In this document: positions 27,637 to 37,246 of the stretch, one piece after another
Position numbering within the stretch: position 1 is the first letter of the stretch
Layout of the letters: the number at the start of each line of letters is the position of its first letter
NCBI GenBank assembly: GCA_001917435.1
Contig: MNEA01000110.1
Location: 1 to 50,105 of the forward strand
Direction of reading: 5' to 3'
Origin: Acidobacteria bacterium 13_2_20CM_2_57_6
GTDB taxonomy: Bacteria; Acidobacteriota; Terriglobia; Acidiferrales; UBA7541
Length of the DNA: 50,105 bases
Made by a program: the position numbers and the translations under genes
Notes under the pieces: generated by a model
What the model was told of the DNA's origin: nothing
What the model saw: the letters and a program-made list of their open reading frames with translations, nothing else
Database searches by the model: none

Positions 27637-30294
27637 TCACCTTCCGCTTGCCGCCCGTCTTGCCAGTTTCCGCTTTCCATGCATTTCAAAAAATCTGCTG
27701 GTAAAGCGGCCCTCCGGATCGAAGGCGTGTTTCTTTTGAAAGAAGGCATCAATCCCAGGATAAGCTTGCCTCAAGGTATCACTGTCGAGATTCCTCACGT
27801 AAGTCAGATAAAACGTCCCTTCGCACTGGAGTGCGAGGCGGTTCAGCCGGTTGATCAACTGATTGCCCCTGGCGCGGCCCTCCTCCGAGCAGAGTTCATT
27901 AAAGTAAAATATCACCGCAAACGCGTCTTTCGTTGGCGCATACGAAAGAGCCGTTTCGTTGCCTGCTTTCACGTACCGCAGGGTCACGCCGAGAAGATTG
28001 GTGCCGTCTTCCCGTACGATTTGGCGCATGCCATCCATGAAGGTCATAAAACCCGCAAACGGAATAAAGAATTCCTGGATCACATCCGAGTCTTTCACAG
28101 AATCATGCTCCAGCATTTTTACCGCTGATACCGGCGGCCGCATGGCATTGTTTCTGGATACTATCGTCTTCCGTGATTCGCCAGCGGCGATGTATTTTTC
28201 TGCTTGCCACCGGAGCGCCTTCCCCCATTGGTAGCTTCGTGACAATCCAAACAAGAAACGGTCGCGCGCCACGTGGCGCTCATGATCCAATTGGAAAATC
28301 CCTTTGCGGGTTCGGTCCGTCCTTCGCCACACGGTAACGATCGTGTCGTTTAGAAAGCTCCCCGACGAAATCGACGGCCGCGCTAGAAAAAGCTCGGTCA
28401 GCGGATTTTCGCTTACTTCTCGCTCAAAGTATCCAACCAAGCTGCCCAGCGGAATGACGGCAGAGCTTTGCTCGTAGACACAATCTTCTACCAGCTCCAG
28501 TTCCACATCGAGAATTATTCCGAACAACCCATAACCGCCGATGACGTTCCGGAACAAGTCTGGATTCTCCGTTCTGCTTATGGACTTCACCGATCCATCG
28601 GCCAGCAGGATTCGGAATCCAAGCACGCTGTCTACCAGCGTGGGATAGCGTGAGTCGCGCCCATGGGCATTCGCCGCAAGCGAGCCTCCCACGGTGAAAA
28701 TGTTGTCAGACTGCATAGCTTTTAACGCCAGGCGCGATGGACTCAACGCCTCTTGTATTTTGTCCCACGTAATTCCGCTCTCCACAGTGATGCGCTTCTG
28801 CTCCGCGTCAAGGGAAAGCACACGGTTAAATTGCCGCATGTCCAGAACCATGGCGCCGTTCACAAAGGCATGCCCACCCAGGTTGTGGCCGGTTCCCATC
28901 ATGCAGACAGGCACGCCGTCACGCTGCGCGCGCTGCAAAGCGCTCCGAATATCGGCAACGCTCCTCGGCGTTTCAATCGTCCGAGCAACGGCCGAATACA
29001 CGCGACGCGCATCTGTCAACCGCAGATGTGGCGCCTTTTCGCAGGTTTCTCTAATCGCACCGCCTAATCGCTTGCGTTCCCGTGGCGGAACCTTCGGATC
29101 CACCGGCAGGTAGAGCAGTTTTCCGTAAATCTCCCCTGTCTTTGCCGGCTCATGATTCTCCCTTCCAGCCGGCGGCTCGATAACCGCAAGGGCCGAACCA
29201 GCCGCGGTGCCATCGAATCCCTGCCGGTGAAGCTCTTCCATGAACCGCTCCCGCGCCTCCACCAGAATCGGAAAGATCCAAAAGCTGTGGAACTCCGCGC
29301 GATTCCCGGGATAGGAAATCTCCGGCGGCAACGATTTCGCAAACTCCTCGCCCACCAAAACTCGCTGCCTCAGCCGCGCCGCGTCAAACGTGCGCAATCG
29401 ATATGCAAGAAGGGCCAAGAGCGGGTACGAGCATTGCCACTGGATCTCCTTCAACCAATCCTTGTCATCCAATCCCCGCATTTTTGCGATCACGCCTTCG
29501 AAATCTGCTCCGAGGAACTGGCATCCACGATAGAACAGGCCGAACATCAGGGGCAGCGTAAACAGTTTCAGGACCACATGCGTCAGCACCACCTTTGCAA
29601 ATTCTTTGCGGGTCTGCGTCGGGTGTGTCCGCTGGATCATTCTCATTTTCCGGAGCAGCTCGGCATCTTTCACACGCAGGAGCGCTCCTCCCAGCGCCGT
29701 CATCGTCTTGATCGATCCGAAGCTAAACATAGCCACATCCGTTTCCGGATGACCGGTGTAGTCCGGTCCCGTAAACGCCTGCGCACAGTCCTCGATCACC
29801 AGGATGTCGCGCTTTTTCGCCAACTCGACCAGCGGTCCCATTGGCACTCGCGTGCCAAAGAGGTGCGCCACCACGATCGCTCTCGTCCGCTCCGTAATGG
29901 CCGATTCAATCGTCGAAATCTGTGGCGCCATCGTGCCGCTTTCAATATCCAGGGGAATCGGAACCAATCCGTGATGCTTCGCGATGTTCACCATTTCCGG
30001 GATCGTCAGCGCGGTCATCAGGATTTCGCTGCCGGCTGGGAGCTCCAGCGCACCTAGGAGCAGATCAAACCCGGTTCGAACCGTGAACGCCGAAAGCACC
30101 GGGTAACCCGGGGCAAACCTGCCTTCGACCTCCGCCTCCTTGGCGCGAATGCTCCTGCGGAAAACACAGTGAAACGCCGCGCACGCAAGATCCCGCCACC
30201 GAATATCCAATTGTTTCCGGGGATACATTCTGAGCCGCGGTAGCAATGTCATCAGAGACGATCGTTTCTGGCGGCAAACTCCGCCCGCTTGCAC
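27637..30294 (-). CDS. DegT/DnrJ/EryC1-type aminotransferase fused to an FAD-dependent oxidase
   Basis: 885 residues in one frame. Residues about 50-420 are a fold-type I PLP enzyme of the DegT/DnrJ/EryC1 group: VIEDCAQ with Asp169 for the pyridine nitrogen and SFGSIK with Lys196 for the Schiff base. Residues about 430-880 are a VAO/PCMH-type flavoprotein: GTGHNLGG with His470, the position often used for covalent FAD, then GGSLAANAHGRD and GGYGLFGIILD. The end (FFQKKHAFDPEGRF) resembles sugar-lactone oxidases. Both halves keep key residues, suggesting coupled oxidation and transamination, perhaps of a sugar or polyol, which is inference. The start is GTG 30294 (GAGGG upstream) or ATG 30252. 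It is divergent from the GH57 gene. Confidence 0.85.
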   Translation of the reverse strand: MQAGGVCRQKRSSLMTLLPRLRMYPRKQLDIRWRDLACAAFHCVFRRSIRAKEAEVEGRFAPGYPVLSAFTVRTGFDLLLGALELPAGSEILMTALTIPEMVNIAKHHGLVPIPLDIESGTMAPQISTIESAITERTRAIVVAHLFGTRVPMGPLVELAKKRDILVIEDCAQAFTGPDYTGHPETDVAMFSFGSIKTMTALGGALLRVKDAELLRKMRMIQRTHPTQTRKEFAKVVLTHVVLKLFTLPLMFGLFYRGCQFLGADFEGVIAKMRGLDDKDWLKEIQWQCSYPLLALLAYRLRTFDAARLRQRVLVGEEFAKSLPPEISYPGNRAEFHSFWIFPILVEARERFMEELHRQGFDGTAAGSALAVIEPPAGRENHEPAKTGEIYGKLLYLPVDPKVPPRERKRLGGAIRETCEKAPHLRLTDARRVYSAVARTIETPRSVADIRSALQRAQRDGVPVCMMGTGHNLGGHAFVNGAMVLDMRQFNRVLSLDAEQKRITVESGITWDKIQEALSPSRLALKAMQSDNIFTVGGSLAANAHGRDSRYPTLVDSVLGFRILLADGSVKSISRTENPDLFRNVIGGYGLFGIILDVELELVEDCVYEQSSAVIPLGSLVGYFEREVSENPLTELFLARPSISSGSFLNDTIVTVWRRTDRTRKGIFQLDHERHVARDRFLFGLSRSYQWGKALRWQAEKYIAAGESRKTIVSRNNAMRPPVSAVKMLEHDSVKDSDVIQEFFIPFAGFMTFMDGMRQIVREDGTNLLGVTLRYVKAGNETALSYAPTKDAFAVIFYFNELCSEEGRARGNQLINRLNRLALQCEGTFYLTYVRNLDSDTLRQAYPGIDAFFQKKHAFDPEGRFTSRFFEMHGKRKLARRAASGR

Positions 30295-30552
30295 TCTTCA
30301 CCCTCTGGAGAAACCCAGCTGCCAGTCGCGGATTCTATACTAGGCCTCGCTACGACACTAGTATTCAACGCGTGCGCGCCGGCCGGTTTCTCTTACCGCC
30401 GATTACGTGATAGTTTTTCTTACAGTGGTTCTTTTCGTATCCAAGATGGGCGGGCACGTACCTACTGAATCGGGCCTGCACCACTGCTTGAATCTTCAAC
30501 GGCCAGCCGGACACACTCCGGTCATCGAATTAGCACGGGAGCGACACGAGAA

Positions 30553-32745
30553 ATGAAGCGGGTCCATCTTGTTGTCTTGTGGCACATGCATCAGCCGCAG
30601 TACCGCGATCCCGAAAGCGGGCGCTACGTCCTTCCATGGACCCGCCTGCACGCTCTGAAAGATTACTGGGGCATGGTCGACGTGCTTCGCGAATTTCCCA
30701 ACTTTCATGCCACTTTCAACGTCGTGCCTTCGCTAGGCATGCAACTCGAGGAATACGCCAGCTGCAGTTTCAAGGAGCCCTGGTTCTCGCTGGCGTTTAA
30801 GAATACCGACGAACTAACCCGCGAGGACAAAGCCGAAATCATCGCGCGCGCGTTTCAGGTGAATCACGAGCGCCTGATGTCTCGTTGGCCGCGTTTCGTG
30901 GAGCTATTTGAATGGTCACGGCCCGCAGGCGGCGCGCAGGCGCTGGTCTCCTTCACCCCACGCGATTGGCGCGACCTGCAGCTCCTCTCTCAGTTGGCGT
31001 GGATGGAAGAGTCCTGGTTCGAAAAGGACGACCTCGTCAGCCGTCTCGCAACGAAAGGAAAGGATTACACAGAGCAAGAGAAATCCGGGCTCCGAAAAAA
31101 GCAGCTCGAGTTCCTGGGTCTGGTGCTCCCGGCATATGGTAATGCGGCGCAGAGCGGCCAGATCGAACTCAGCACCACTCCCTTCTACCACCCCATCCTT
31201 CCGTTGATCTGCGATTCCGATATCGCCCGCGTCGCGAATCCCGGCACGCCTCTGCCGCGCCGCGCCTACCGCCGTCCCGAAGATGCGCGCGAGCAATTGC
31301 GGCTTGCTCGCGAGTATCACGAGCGAGTTTTTGGCTCGAAGCCCGCTGGCCTGTGGCCTTCTGAAGGTTCGGTTTCCGACCAAGCACTCACCATCGCCGC
31401 CGAAGAAGGTTTTCAGTGGTTCGGCACGGATGAAGGCGTCCTCGGCCGCACGCTCAACGTCGGGTTTTTCCGCGATGGCAATGGCATTCCCGCCAACGCC
31501 GATCGCCTCTATAAACCCTGGCAAGTGCAAGTTGCCCCAAACGGAATTACCGGTTTGTTTCGCGATCACCACTTGTCCGACCTCGTCGGCTTCGTTTACA
31601 GCCGCATGGATGCCAAGGCCGCTGCCGCCGATCTCCACGCCCGCATGCGGCACCTCGGAGAAACAGTGCAAACCAATCAGCCGCTCACGATCTGTCTCTT
31701 CCTCGACGGCGAAAACGCCTGGGAATACTATCCAGGGAACGGCCGCGCGTTTCTCCGCGAGTTTTACGGACGCATCCAGGACGACCAGGATTTCCGCGCG
31801 CTTACTGCAACCGAAGCCATCGCCGCCGCCGGCGGAATTCCCGCCACCGCTGGAATTTTCCCCGCCTCGTGGATCAACGCAAATTTCGACGTGTGGATTG
31901 GCCACGCCGAAGACGTCGCGGCATGGGAATTACTTTGGGACGCCCGCGAAGCCTACGCTCGGGCCTTTGAGGCTCGCAAACAAGGAAGAGCGGACGCCCC
32001 CACCGAAACCGCTCTCTTGGAAGCCCGCGAATCGCTTCTGGCCGCAGAGGGCAGCGACTGGTGCTGGTGGTTCGGCCCAGAGCACAGCACCGCGAACGAC
32101 GCCGAGTTCGACGCCCTCTATCGGAAGCACCTGACGGCCATTTATCTCTCGCTGGGCCAGGTGGCGCCCGAAGAGTTAGCCAAACCCATCAAGCGCAGGC
32201 CTGAACACGCGCTGCAACTTGCACCAACGAGTCTGCTGAACGTTACGGTCGACGGCCGCGACACCTCGTATTTCGAATGGCTCGGCGCCGGCCTCTATTC
32301 ACCGGAACGCCGTGGCGGTTCCATGCACGGCCGCGTCTTCTACCTCCACGAGCTGCGCTACGGCTTCGAGCAAGAGCGCTTCTGCGTGCGCATCGATCCC
32401 TTCTCTGAAGCGCTCGGCGAACTGGAAGACCCCGAGTTTCGCATCACCATCGGCGGTGCCGAGGAGCTGACCATCGTCGTGAATCTCCAGCGCAGCCACG
32501 TCCAGGGCTTTGCCGTCGAAAAGGACCTTGTCTGCTTGCTTAATCCCAAGCTCGTCGCTGAGGCTGCCTTCGAGCGCGTACTGGAAGTTGCCATTCACCG
32601 GGATCAGTTTAACCTTAAGGGCCAGAGCAAGCTGCGGCTGGGTGTCGCCCTTTGGCACGGCGGCCTGCCCGTCGACGTCTTGCCTGCTGAGGGTTTCCTG
32701 GACGTCCACCTCGGCGAAGACCATTTTGCCTGGCCCCCGGAATAA
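30553..32745 (+). CDS. Glycoside hydrolase family 57 protein
   Basis: 730 residues beginning with the GH57 hallmark HLVVLWHMHQPQY. The barrel carries FHATFNVVPS, a GLWPSEGSVSD block with Glu271 as the likely nucleophile, and FGTDEGVL and FLDGENAWEYY, where the acid Asp lies. The C-terminal third contains a beta-rich domain. GH57 enzymes are alpha-amylases, glucanotransferases, branching enzymes or alpha-galactosidases, so it probably acts on glycogen-like alpha-glucan in the cytoplasm (no signal peptide); the exact activity is open. ATG with GGGAG upstream. Third codon positions are C-rich. Confidence 0.9.
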   Translation: MKRVHLVVLWHMHQPQYRDPESGRYVLPWTRLHALKDYWGMVDVLREFPNFHATFNVVPSLGMQLEEYASCSFKEPWFSLAFKNTDELTREDKAEIIARAFQVNHERLMSRWPRFVELFEWSRPAGGAQALVSFTPRDWRDLQLLSQLAWMEESWFEKDDLVSRLATKGKDYTEQEKSGLRKKQLEFLGLVLPAYGNAAQSGQIELSTTPFYHPILPLICDSDIARVANPGTPLPRRAYRRPEDAREQLRLAREYHERVFGSKPAGLWPSEGSVSDQALTIAAEEGFQWFGTDEGVLGRTLNVGFFRDGNGIPANADRLYKPWQVQVAPNGITGLFRDHHLSDLVGFVYSRMDAKAAAADLHARMRHLGETVQTNQPLTICLFLDGENAWEYYPGNGRAFLREFYGRIQDDQDFRALTATEAIAAAGGIPATAGIFPASWINANFDVWIGHAEDVAAWELLWDAREAYARAFEARKQGRADAPTETALLEARESLLAAEGSDWCWWFGPEHSTANDAEFDALYRKHLTAIYLSLGQVAPEELAKPIKRRPEHALQLAPTSLLNVTVDGRDTSYFEWLGAGLYSPERRGGSMHGRVFYLHELRYGFEQERFCVRIDPFSEALGELEDPEFRITIGGAEELTIVVNLQRSHVQGFAVEKDLVCLLNPKLVAEAAFERVLEVAIHRDQFNLKGQSKLRLGVALWHGGLPVDVLPAEGFLDVHLGEDHFAWPPE

Positions 32746-32806
32746 TCAGTTCGCCTTATGCCACACTCAAAGTTGTTCTTGAAGGTTCTGCATTCATGCG
32801 GCTTCA

Positions 32807-33973
32807 CTAAAACAATTTCACCGCAAGCTCCTGCGGATGCTCGCCCACCGGAATCATCGTCAACAGAAAATTCGTCCGCACCCGAATCACCGCCAAATCC
32901 CCCGACCCTTGGCTCACCACTAGGAGCAGGTTTTCTGCAGGATCAAAGCGCAACGCCACGGGAGAATCGCCGGCGGGAATCGGAAAACCTTTTTCTGGAT
33001 GCTTTTCAGATAGCGCCTCACGAATAATTCGCCGGTTCAAAATATCCACCGGTGTGACCCGGCCGGCAGCCGTGTCCGAAACATACATCAGGCCGGCATC
33101 GTTGCTGAGCACACCCCGAGTCGGCGCGGCCCCCAGCACCATGTAATCGCCCACCTCGTGCGTCCAGGTGTTGATGACCTGTAAGCCATGCGCTTCCGGA
33201 GAAATCACGTAAAGTTCGCCGCCATCCGGTTTCAGCAGCATGTCTGTCGGCTTGCCGGCCAGTTCGAGGTTGGTGACCAGAACACCGCGTCGCAGGTCCA
33301 CCACGGACATGCGCCGCTCCGAACGGCTCAGCACAAACGCTAGGGAACTGTCCGGCAGCACCGCAACGTCTTCCGGCTGCGCGACCACGACCACACTGGC
33401 GCGTAGCGCCAGCCTGGCCGCATCGTGAATGCCCAGCGTGCCGTCGCGCCGATTCACCACCAGCACGGTATTACCGTCCGGAGTAGCTCGCGCGAGGACG
33501 GGCTCGCGTCCCGTCGCCGCCCGACCAAGGACGGCGCGCGATTTAACGTCAATCGCAACGAGCGTGTTCATTCCCGACGCCGTCGTGTAAACGCGATTGC
33601 CGTCTGGCGAAAAATCCAGTGCGTAGGGAAGCGGCCCCACCGCGATTCGCGCGGTCACCTGCCCCATGGAATGATTCGCGCGTGGATCGAGGATCCACAC
33701 GTAGCCGCCCGCCGTGCTGACACCAAAAATCTCTGGCCGCGTAGGGTGCTCCCGCATCCCGGAAACTCCGGGCCCGATAGCAATCCGCGCCACGGTCTTG
33801 AGCTTCACCAGGTCTACGACGGTCACGTTGCCGTCCGCCGTCGAGACGTATGCCGAGAGGTGCAAATCCGGCTGCAGGAAAGAAGGCCGATGCTCGCGCA
33901 GCAGCAAAACCAGTCCGGAGATACCAAGAACAGCAATCAGGAAGTAGGCGCGGAAGTTTTTAGGCCGGTTCAT
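32807..33973 (-). CDS. Membrane-anchored YVTN-type beta-propeller protein
   Basis: 388 residues. A single N-terminal hydrophobic segment (residues about 9-25) anchors a seven-bladed propeller formed by repeats such as GNVTVVDLVKLKTVARIAIG, NTLVAIDVKSRAVLGRAATG and RRMSVVDLRRGVLVTNLELAG. These follow the 40-residue YVTN pattern. Function is unknown; such proteins are surface or periplasmic binding modules. It is convergent to the GH57 gene and 120 bases downstream of the M48 protease on the same strand. Confidence 0.8.
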   Translation of the reverse strand: MNRPKNFRAYFLIAVLGISGLVLLLREHRPSFLQPDLHLSAYVSTADGNVTVVDLVKLKTVARIAIGPGVSGMREHPTRPEIFGVSTAGGYVWILDPRANHSMGQVTARIAVGPLPYALDFSPDGNRVYTTASGMNTLVAIDVKSRAVLGRAATGREPVLARATPDGNTVLVVNRRDGTLGIHDAARLALRASVVVVAQPEDVAVLPDSSLAFVLSRSERRMSVVDLRRGVLVTNLELAGKPTDMLLKPDGGELYVISPEAHGLQVINTWTHEVGDYMVLGAAPTRGVLSNDAGLMYVSDTAAGRVTPVDILNRRIIREALSEKHPEKGFPIPAGDSPVALRFDPAENLLLVVSQGSGDLAVIRVRTNFLLTMIPVGEHPQELAVKLF

Positions 33974-34093
33974 GTGGGCAAAGAAATTGTCCCACGGTTC
34001 GATGAAAGGTCAAACGTTGCAGCTAAAAACCAAAACGCGCGGTGCCCTTAGGATATTGTTTGTGGGACGCTGGGGAGACTTTCTCTTGAGCGC

Positions 34094-35800
34094 CTACGGT
34101 TTTGTTTCCGAATCGGATTTCGCCGCCACGGCGCTGGCAGCTTCTGTCGACGTGTGCTCCCCCTGGCGCGTGAGATAGAGCAGCACCGGAGTCACCTCAA
34201 ACGGCATTCTTTCTGATTCAGCCAGCGTGCCCGCTGGTTTGGACTTGAGCATTCGCAAGTGGTCATTCCAAGGGTCGACCTTGATACGTCCTCCGAGCGG
34301 CAGCGCCGCAATGCCGTTAGGCGGCGGCTTCGGCTCCGCACTGGACGGCTGCGCGGAGAACGCGGACGCAACAACCGTCAAGCTTGTCGAAACACTGTCC
34401 CCCAGGTGTGGGCTAATCAGGTTGGGAATCTCCTTCGCCCGGCTCGTGAGCGCCTGCAAGAACAGTTTCGCTGGAATGGACTGTTCCTTGTAGGGTGAGT
34501 TGCTCAGTAATTCGTTCCCCTTTTGCTTGGCCGCCTCTTCCTCTTCCGGCGTACGCGCAAAGTCAAAGTGCCAGAACGTCTCCTTCTCTTTGAATCGCAG
34601 GCTGTCGAAGAACGCAAATTGCGTATCCATGTGATGCCCCAGCACCACGTGACCCAGCTCGTGTGGCAGGATAGCCGCCAGGCTGGCTTCATCAGGCAGC
34701 ACGTCAATCAACCCGCGGCTCAGCACGATAGTGTGGCCAATGCTGAACGACTCCAGCGTTGACGTCATCAGCACGCGGCAATGGACTTCCGGCTGAATGT
34801 CCAGATTATTGGTTACCTCTAGGTTGTTGATCACCGTCTCCAGAACTTTATCGACTTCCCCACGAGGCGCTATCAAACCCTGCCGCTCTAGTCGTTCCGT
34901 GATGTTTTCTTCCGCCTGCCGGGCCCAGGCACGCTCCGCTTGAAATGGCGAATAGTCGTTGGCTGCTTCCGACTGGTCATTGACGGGGTTCGCGCCTTCC
35001 ACCAGAATCTTGCTCAGCTCCTGCTCTCCTTGCACATTGCCAATGTTGTAGCCCCATAGCCGCGTTTGCGCTCGGAAGGCCTTGAACCCCATCCTCCTCG
35101 TCTGCGCGTCCCGCACGCTGCCCTGTTCGCAGTAAACAAATGCCGGAAGCCACTGGTCTTTTCCAGTATTCACGCGCCAGCTATCGAAATTGAAGTAATG
35201 GCTGGTCATCGACGAGCCGCCATACGCCCCGTTGAAACGCACAATGTGGAAATCCTGATCCTCCACCCAGATGCGCCCGACAAATCGCCCTTTGCCCGAC
35301 TTCGGCAAAGGATCGACGTCGAATACCAGGCAACGCACCTCGCCCAAAAACTCGCGCCGCACATACTCAATCTTGTAGTGCTGACGGTCGAAGCCGTTCA
35401 TATCCAGAAAGATCATCTGCAGGAAGCCGCGTGGAAGAAATTCCGTGGAGAAAAAGCTAGACCATCCCCCGAGAACTTTGTGCTTTATGCCCGCGCTATG
35501 CTCTAGCTCCAGCGGCTCAAGCTCCACGTCCTTCGCCAGCTCAGCCCGCCCCAGAAAGTATTTGTCGCCGTCCGGTACCGCTCCTACCTGCTTATCCGCG
35601 CGGCGATTCTGGATGTAGGTTTCCACCAACGGCGAATATTGGCGAAGCAGTTGCACTTCCGCCTGCTCCTGCCGTACGACCTTGTCCACCACTTCGCTTA
35701 CCGTTGTCGGTTGCTGGGCCGCTGCGGCGATGGGCATCGTGAGCAGAATCAGAATCGCAAGAAGGATCAGAATCGCAGGCAGGATCTTGAGGCGGCGCAT
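34094..35800 (-). CDS. Secreted M48 family metalloprotease
   Basis: 568 residues with a clear N-terminal signal sequence (about 1-28, ending AAAAQQ). A beta-rich N-terminal region of about 250 residues (LGRAELAKDVELEPLE ... RIWVEDQDFHIVRFNGAYGG) resembles an outer-membrane-lipoprotein-sorting-type domain. The peptidase follows with HELGH at 380-384, then GHHMDTQFAFFDSL. The M48 family includes periplasmic BepA. The N-terminal domain fused to the peptidase suggests a substrate-recognition role. No partner gene is evident. Confidence 0.85.
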   Translation of the reverse strand: MRRLKILPAILILLAILILLTMPIAAAAQQPTTVSEVVDKVVRQEQAEVQLLRQYSPLVETYIQNRRADKQVGAVPDGDKYFLGRAELAKDVELEPLELEHSAGIKHKVLGGWSSFFSTEFLPRGFLQMIFLDMNGFDRQHYKIEYVRREFLGEVRCLVFDVDPLPKSGKGRFVGRIWVEDQDFHIVRFNGAYGGSSMTSHYFNFDSWRVNTGKDQWLPAFVYCEQGSVRDAQTRRMGFKAFRAQTRLWGYNIGNVQGEQELSKILVEGANPVNDQSEAANDYSPFQAERAWARQAEENITERLERQGLIAPRGEVDKVLETVINNLEVTNNLDIQPEVHCRVLMTSTLESFSIGHTIVLSRGLIDVLPDEASLAAILPHELGHVVLGHHMDTQFAFFDSLRFKEKETFWHFDFARTPEEEEAAKQKGNELLSNSPYKEQSIPAKLFLQALTSRAKEIPNLISPHLGDSVSTSLTVVASAFSAQPSSAEPKPPPNGIAALPLGGRIKVDPWNDHLRMLKSKPAGTLAESERMPFEVTPVLLYLTRQGEHTSTEAASAVAAKSDSETKP

Positions 35801-35984
35801 TGTGCCTCCACACTTCGACCTTAGAGATAGGGCTGTGTATCGCCAGATTAGTCCGCGGAGCGGGAACTGCCACCTGTACTGACGAACAGTTTAGGGTCAA
35901 CCGTACTGTCGTTTTGACGCCGTGGACAAAACGCCCGCGCCGCGTGCCCTGTTATAATCAATTCTCGATTGGCCGGAGAAGCCG

Positions 35985-36194
35985 ATGCCGAGGTACGAGA
36001 TCCTCGTCTATTGGAGTCATGCGGACGAAGCGTTTATTGCGGAAGTTCCCGAGCTGCCCGGCTGCGCCGCCGACGGACAGACTTACAAGGAAGCTCTTGC
36101 CAACGTCGAGATCATCATTCAGGAATGGATCGAAACCGCTAAAGAACTCGGCCGTCCCATCCCCGCGCCGCGTGGCCGCCTCGCCTTCGCTTGA
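35985..36194 (+). CDS. HicB-like antitoxin-fold protein without a HicA partner
   Basis: 69 residues: YEILVYWSHADEAFIAEVPELPGCAADGQTYKEALANVEIIIQEWIETAKELGRPIP, shown here only to indicate the HicB order: strand, PELPGC turn, AL.N helix. The C-terminal ribbon-helix-helix domain of full HicB is absent, so it is the short single-domain form. No hicA-sized gene lies on either side. ATG behind GGAGAA; a TATAAT box sits at 35953-35958. Confidence 0.75.
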   Translation: MPRYEILVYWSHADEAFIAEVPELPGCAADGQTYKEALANVEIIIQEWIETAKELGRPIPAPRGRLAFA

Positions 36195-36236
36195 CGTTGC
36201 TTCGAGAAAAAATCAAAAAAGGGCCTAAGCGTGGGT

Positions 36237-36268
36237 GCCCCATGCGCGGATTTGCGTTTGGGGCTTTT
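36237..36268 (+). terminator. Terminator-like hairpin after the HicB-like gene
   Basis: GCCCCA (36237-36242) pairs with TGGGGC (36259-36264), the loop can pair partly (GCG/GCG region), and TTTT follows. It lies 43 bases past the stop. Confidence 0.5.
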
Positions 36269-36377
36269 GACTTTTCCTCAATCTTCAGTAACCTTCACGT
36301 AGTTGTAGTCTTGTAAAGCAATTCCTTCTCTGTTATGCCCGGGGAGGTTCGGCGAGATTCGTGGGCAGGCATATGAA

Positions 36378-37022
36378 ATGAAGCAAAGCCCGCTACCCAA
36401 AGTAGAGCTCCGCGATGTAGCGCCGGGCCTGTGGATCTGGCGTCACGAACATCCCCACTGGAAGCCAGGGCAGGGATGGGAGCCAATCGTGGCCTCGACC
36501 TGCGTCGAATTACGCGGCGAGACACTGCTTCTCGATCCGCTCGCTCCGTCCGAAGCCGCAGCCGAGTTCTGGAAGCGCCTCGACGCCCGCCCGCCAACCG
36601 CAGTCGTGGTTCTCAAACCCGATCACGTTCGTGACGTCGATCTCTTCGTCCGCCGCTATAATGCCCGCGCGTTTGGCCCGCGCCTCTTCTTTCGCGAGGA
36701 CATTCCCAAGACCGACCTGCAATTTATCGAGCCCGGCAGCCACCTTCCGGGAGGGCTCATCGCCCTCTACGACGGCCGCGGCCGCAACGAGACGCCGCTG
36801 TGGCTGCCCGAGCAACGCACTATCGTCTTCGCCGATGCACTGACCGCGCCCGCAGGTGAACTGCGCGTCTGGGCGTCACCCGCGCATTACGAGCGCGCCT
36901 TGCCCGCGCTGCGCGCCCTCCTTGACCTTCCGTTCGAGCGCGTCATCGTCTCCCACGGCGAACCCGTTCACACCCGCGCCGCCTTCGAGCGCGCCCTCAG
37001 CCTCCCCACCTGGACGGGGTAG
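36378..37022 (+). CDS. MBL-superfamily-like protein lacking the HxHxDH metal motif
   Basis: 214 residues with a metallo-beta-lactamase-like layout: GLWIWRHEHPHW, then a beta strand with LLLDPLAPSEAAAEFWKRL, the site where HxHxDH is expected (VVVLKPDHVRDVDLFVRRY), then IVFADAL and IVSHGEPVH near the end. Only one His remains in the metal loop and no DH follows, so zinc hydrolysis is unlikely. Some MBL proteins of this type are found in Actinobacteria and Acidobacteriota with unknown function. ATG at 36378. Confidence 0.6.
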   Translation: MKQSPLPKVELRDVAPGLWIWRHEHPHWKPGQGWEPIVASTCVELRGETLLLDPLAPSEAAAEFWKRLDARPPTAVVVLKPDHVRDVDLFVRRYNARAFGPRLFFREDIPKTDLQFIEPGSHLPGGLIALYDGRGRNETPLWLPEQRTIVFADALTAPAGELRVWASPAHYERALPALRALLDLPFERVIVSHGEPVHTRAAFERALSLPTWTG

Positions 37023-37246
37023 CTGAACAAACTTAGGTTCCGGACTTCACTTTTCAATCCTGTAGTCTGCAAATGCGTATGTTGCACCCTGGCATTTAAG
37101 TGTTACCCCCCTTATGGACTTGCTGCGGTTTTTCAAGACCTTCCGTCAACGCGCTTGGGAGACCACGCGCCTCAAGAGAAGAATCTGCTGCTATACTCAC
37201 CCCGGCGATACTCAGTTAAGTTAGAAAAACAAGTGGAGGAAGCATC

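Noticed and set aside
28753..30057. Open frames on the plus strand inside the aminotransferase-oxidase gene
   Set aside because: They are rich in Arg, His and Gln without any recognisable motif, typical antisense shadows.
37023..37246. Possible replication origin at the composition change
   Set aside because: I see no DnaA boxes, AT-rich unwinding region or dnaA/dnaN genes nearby.
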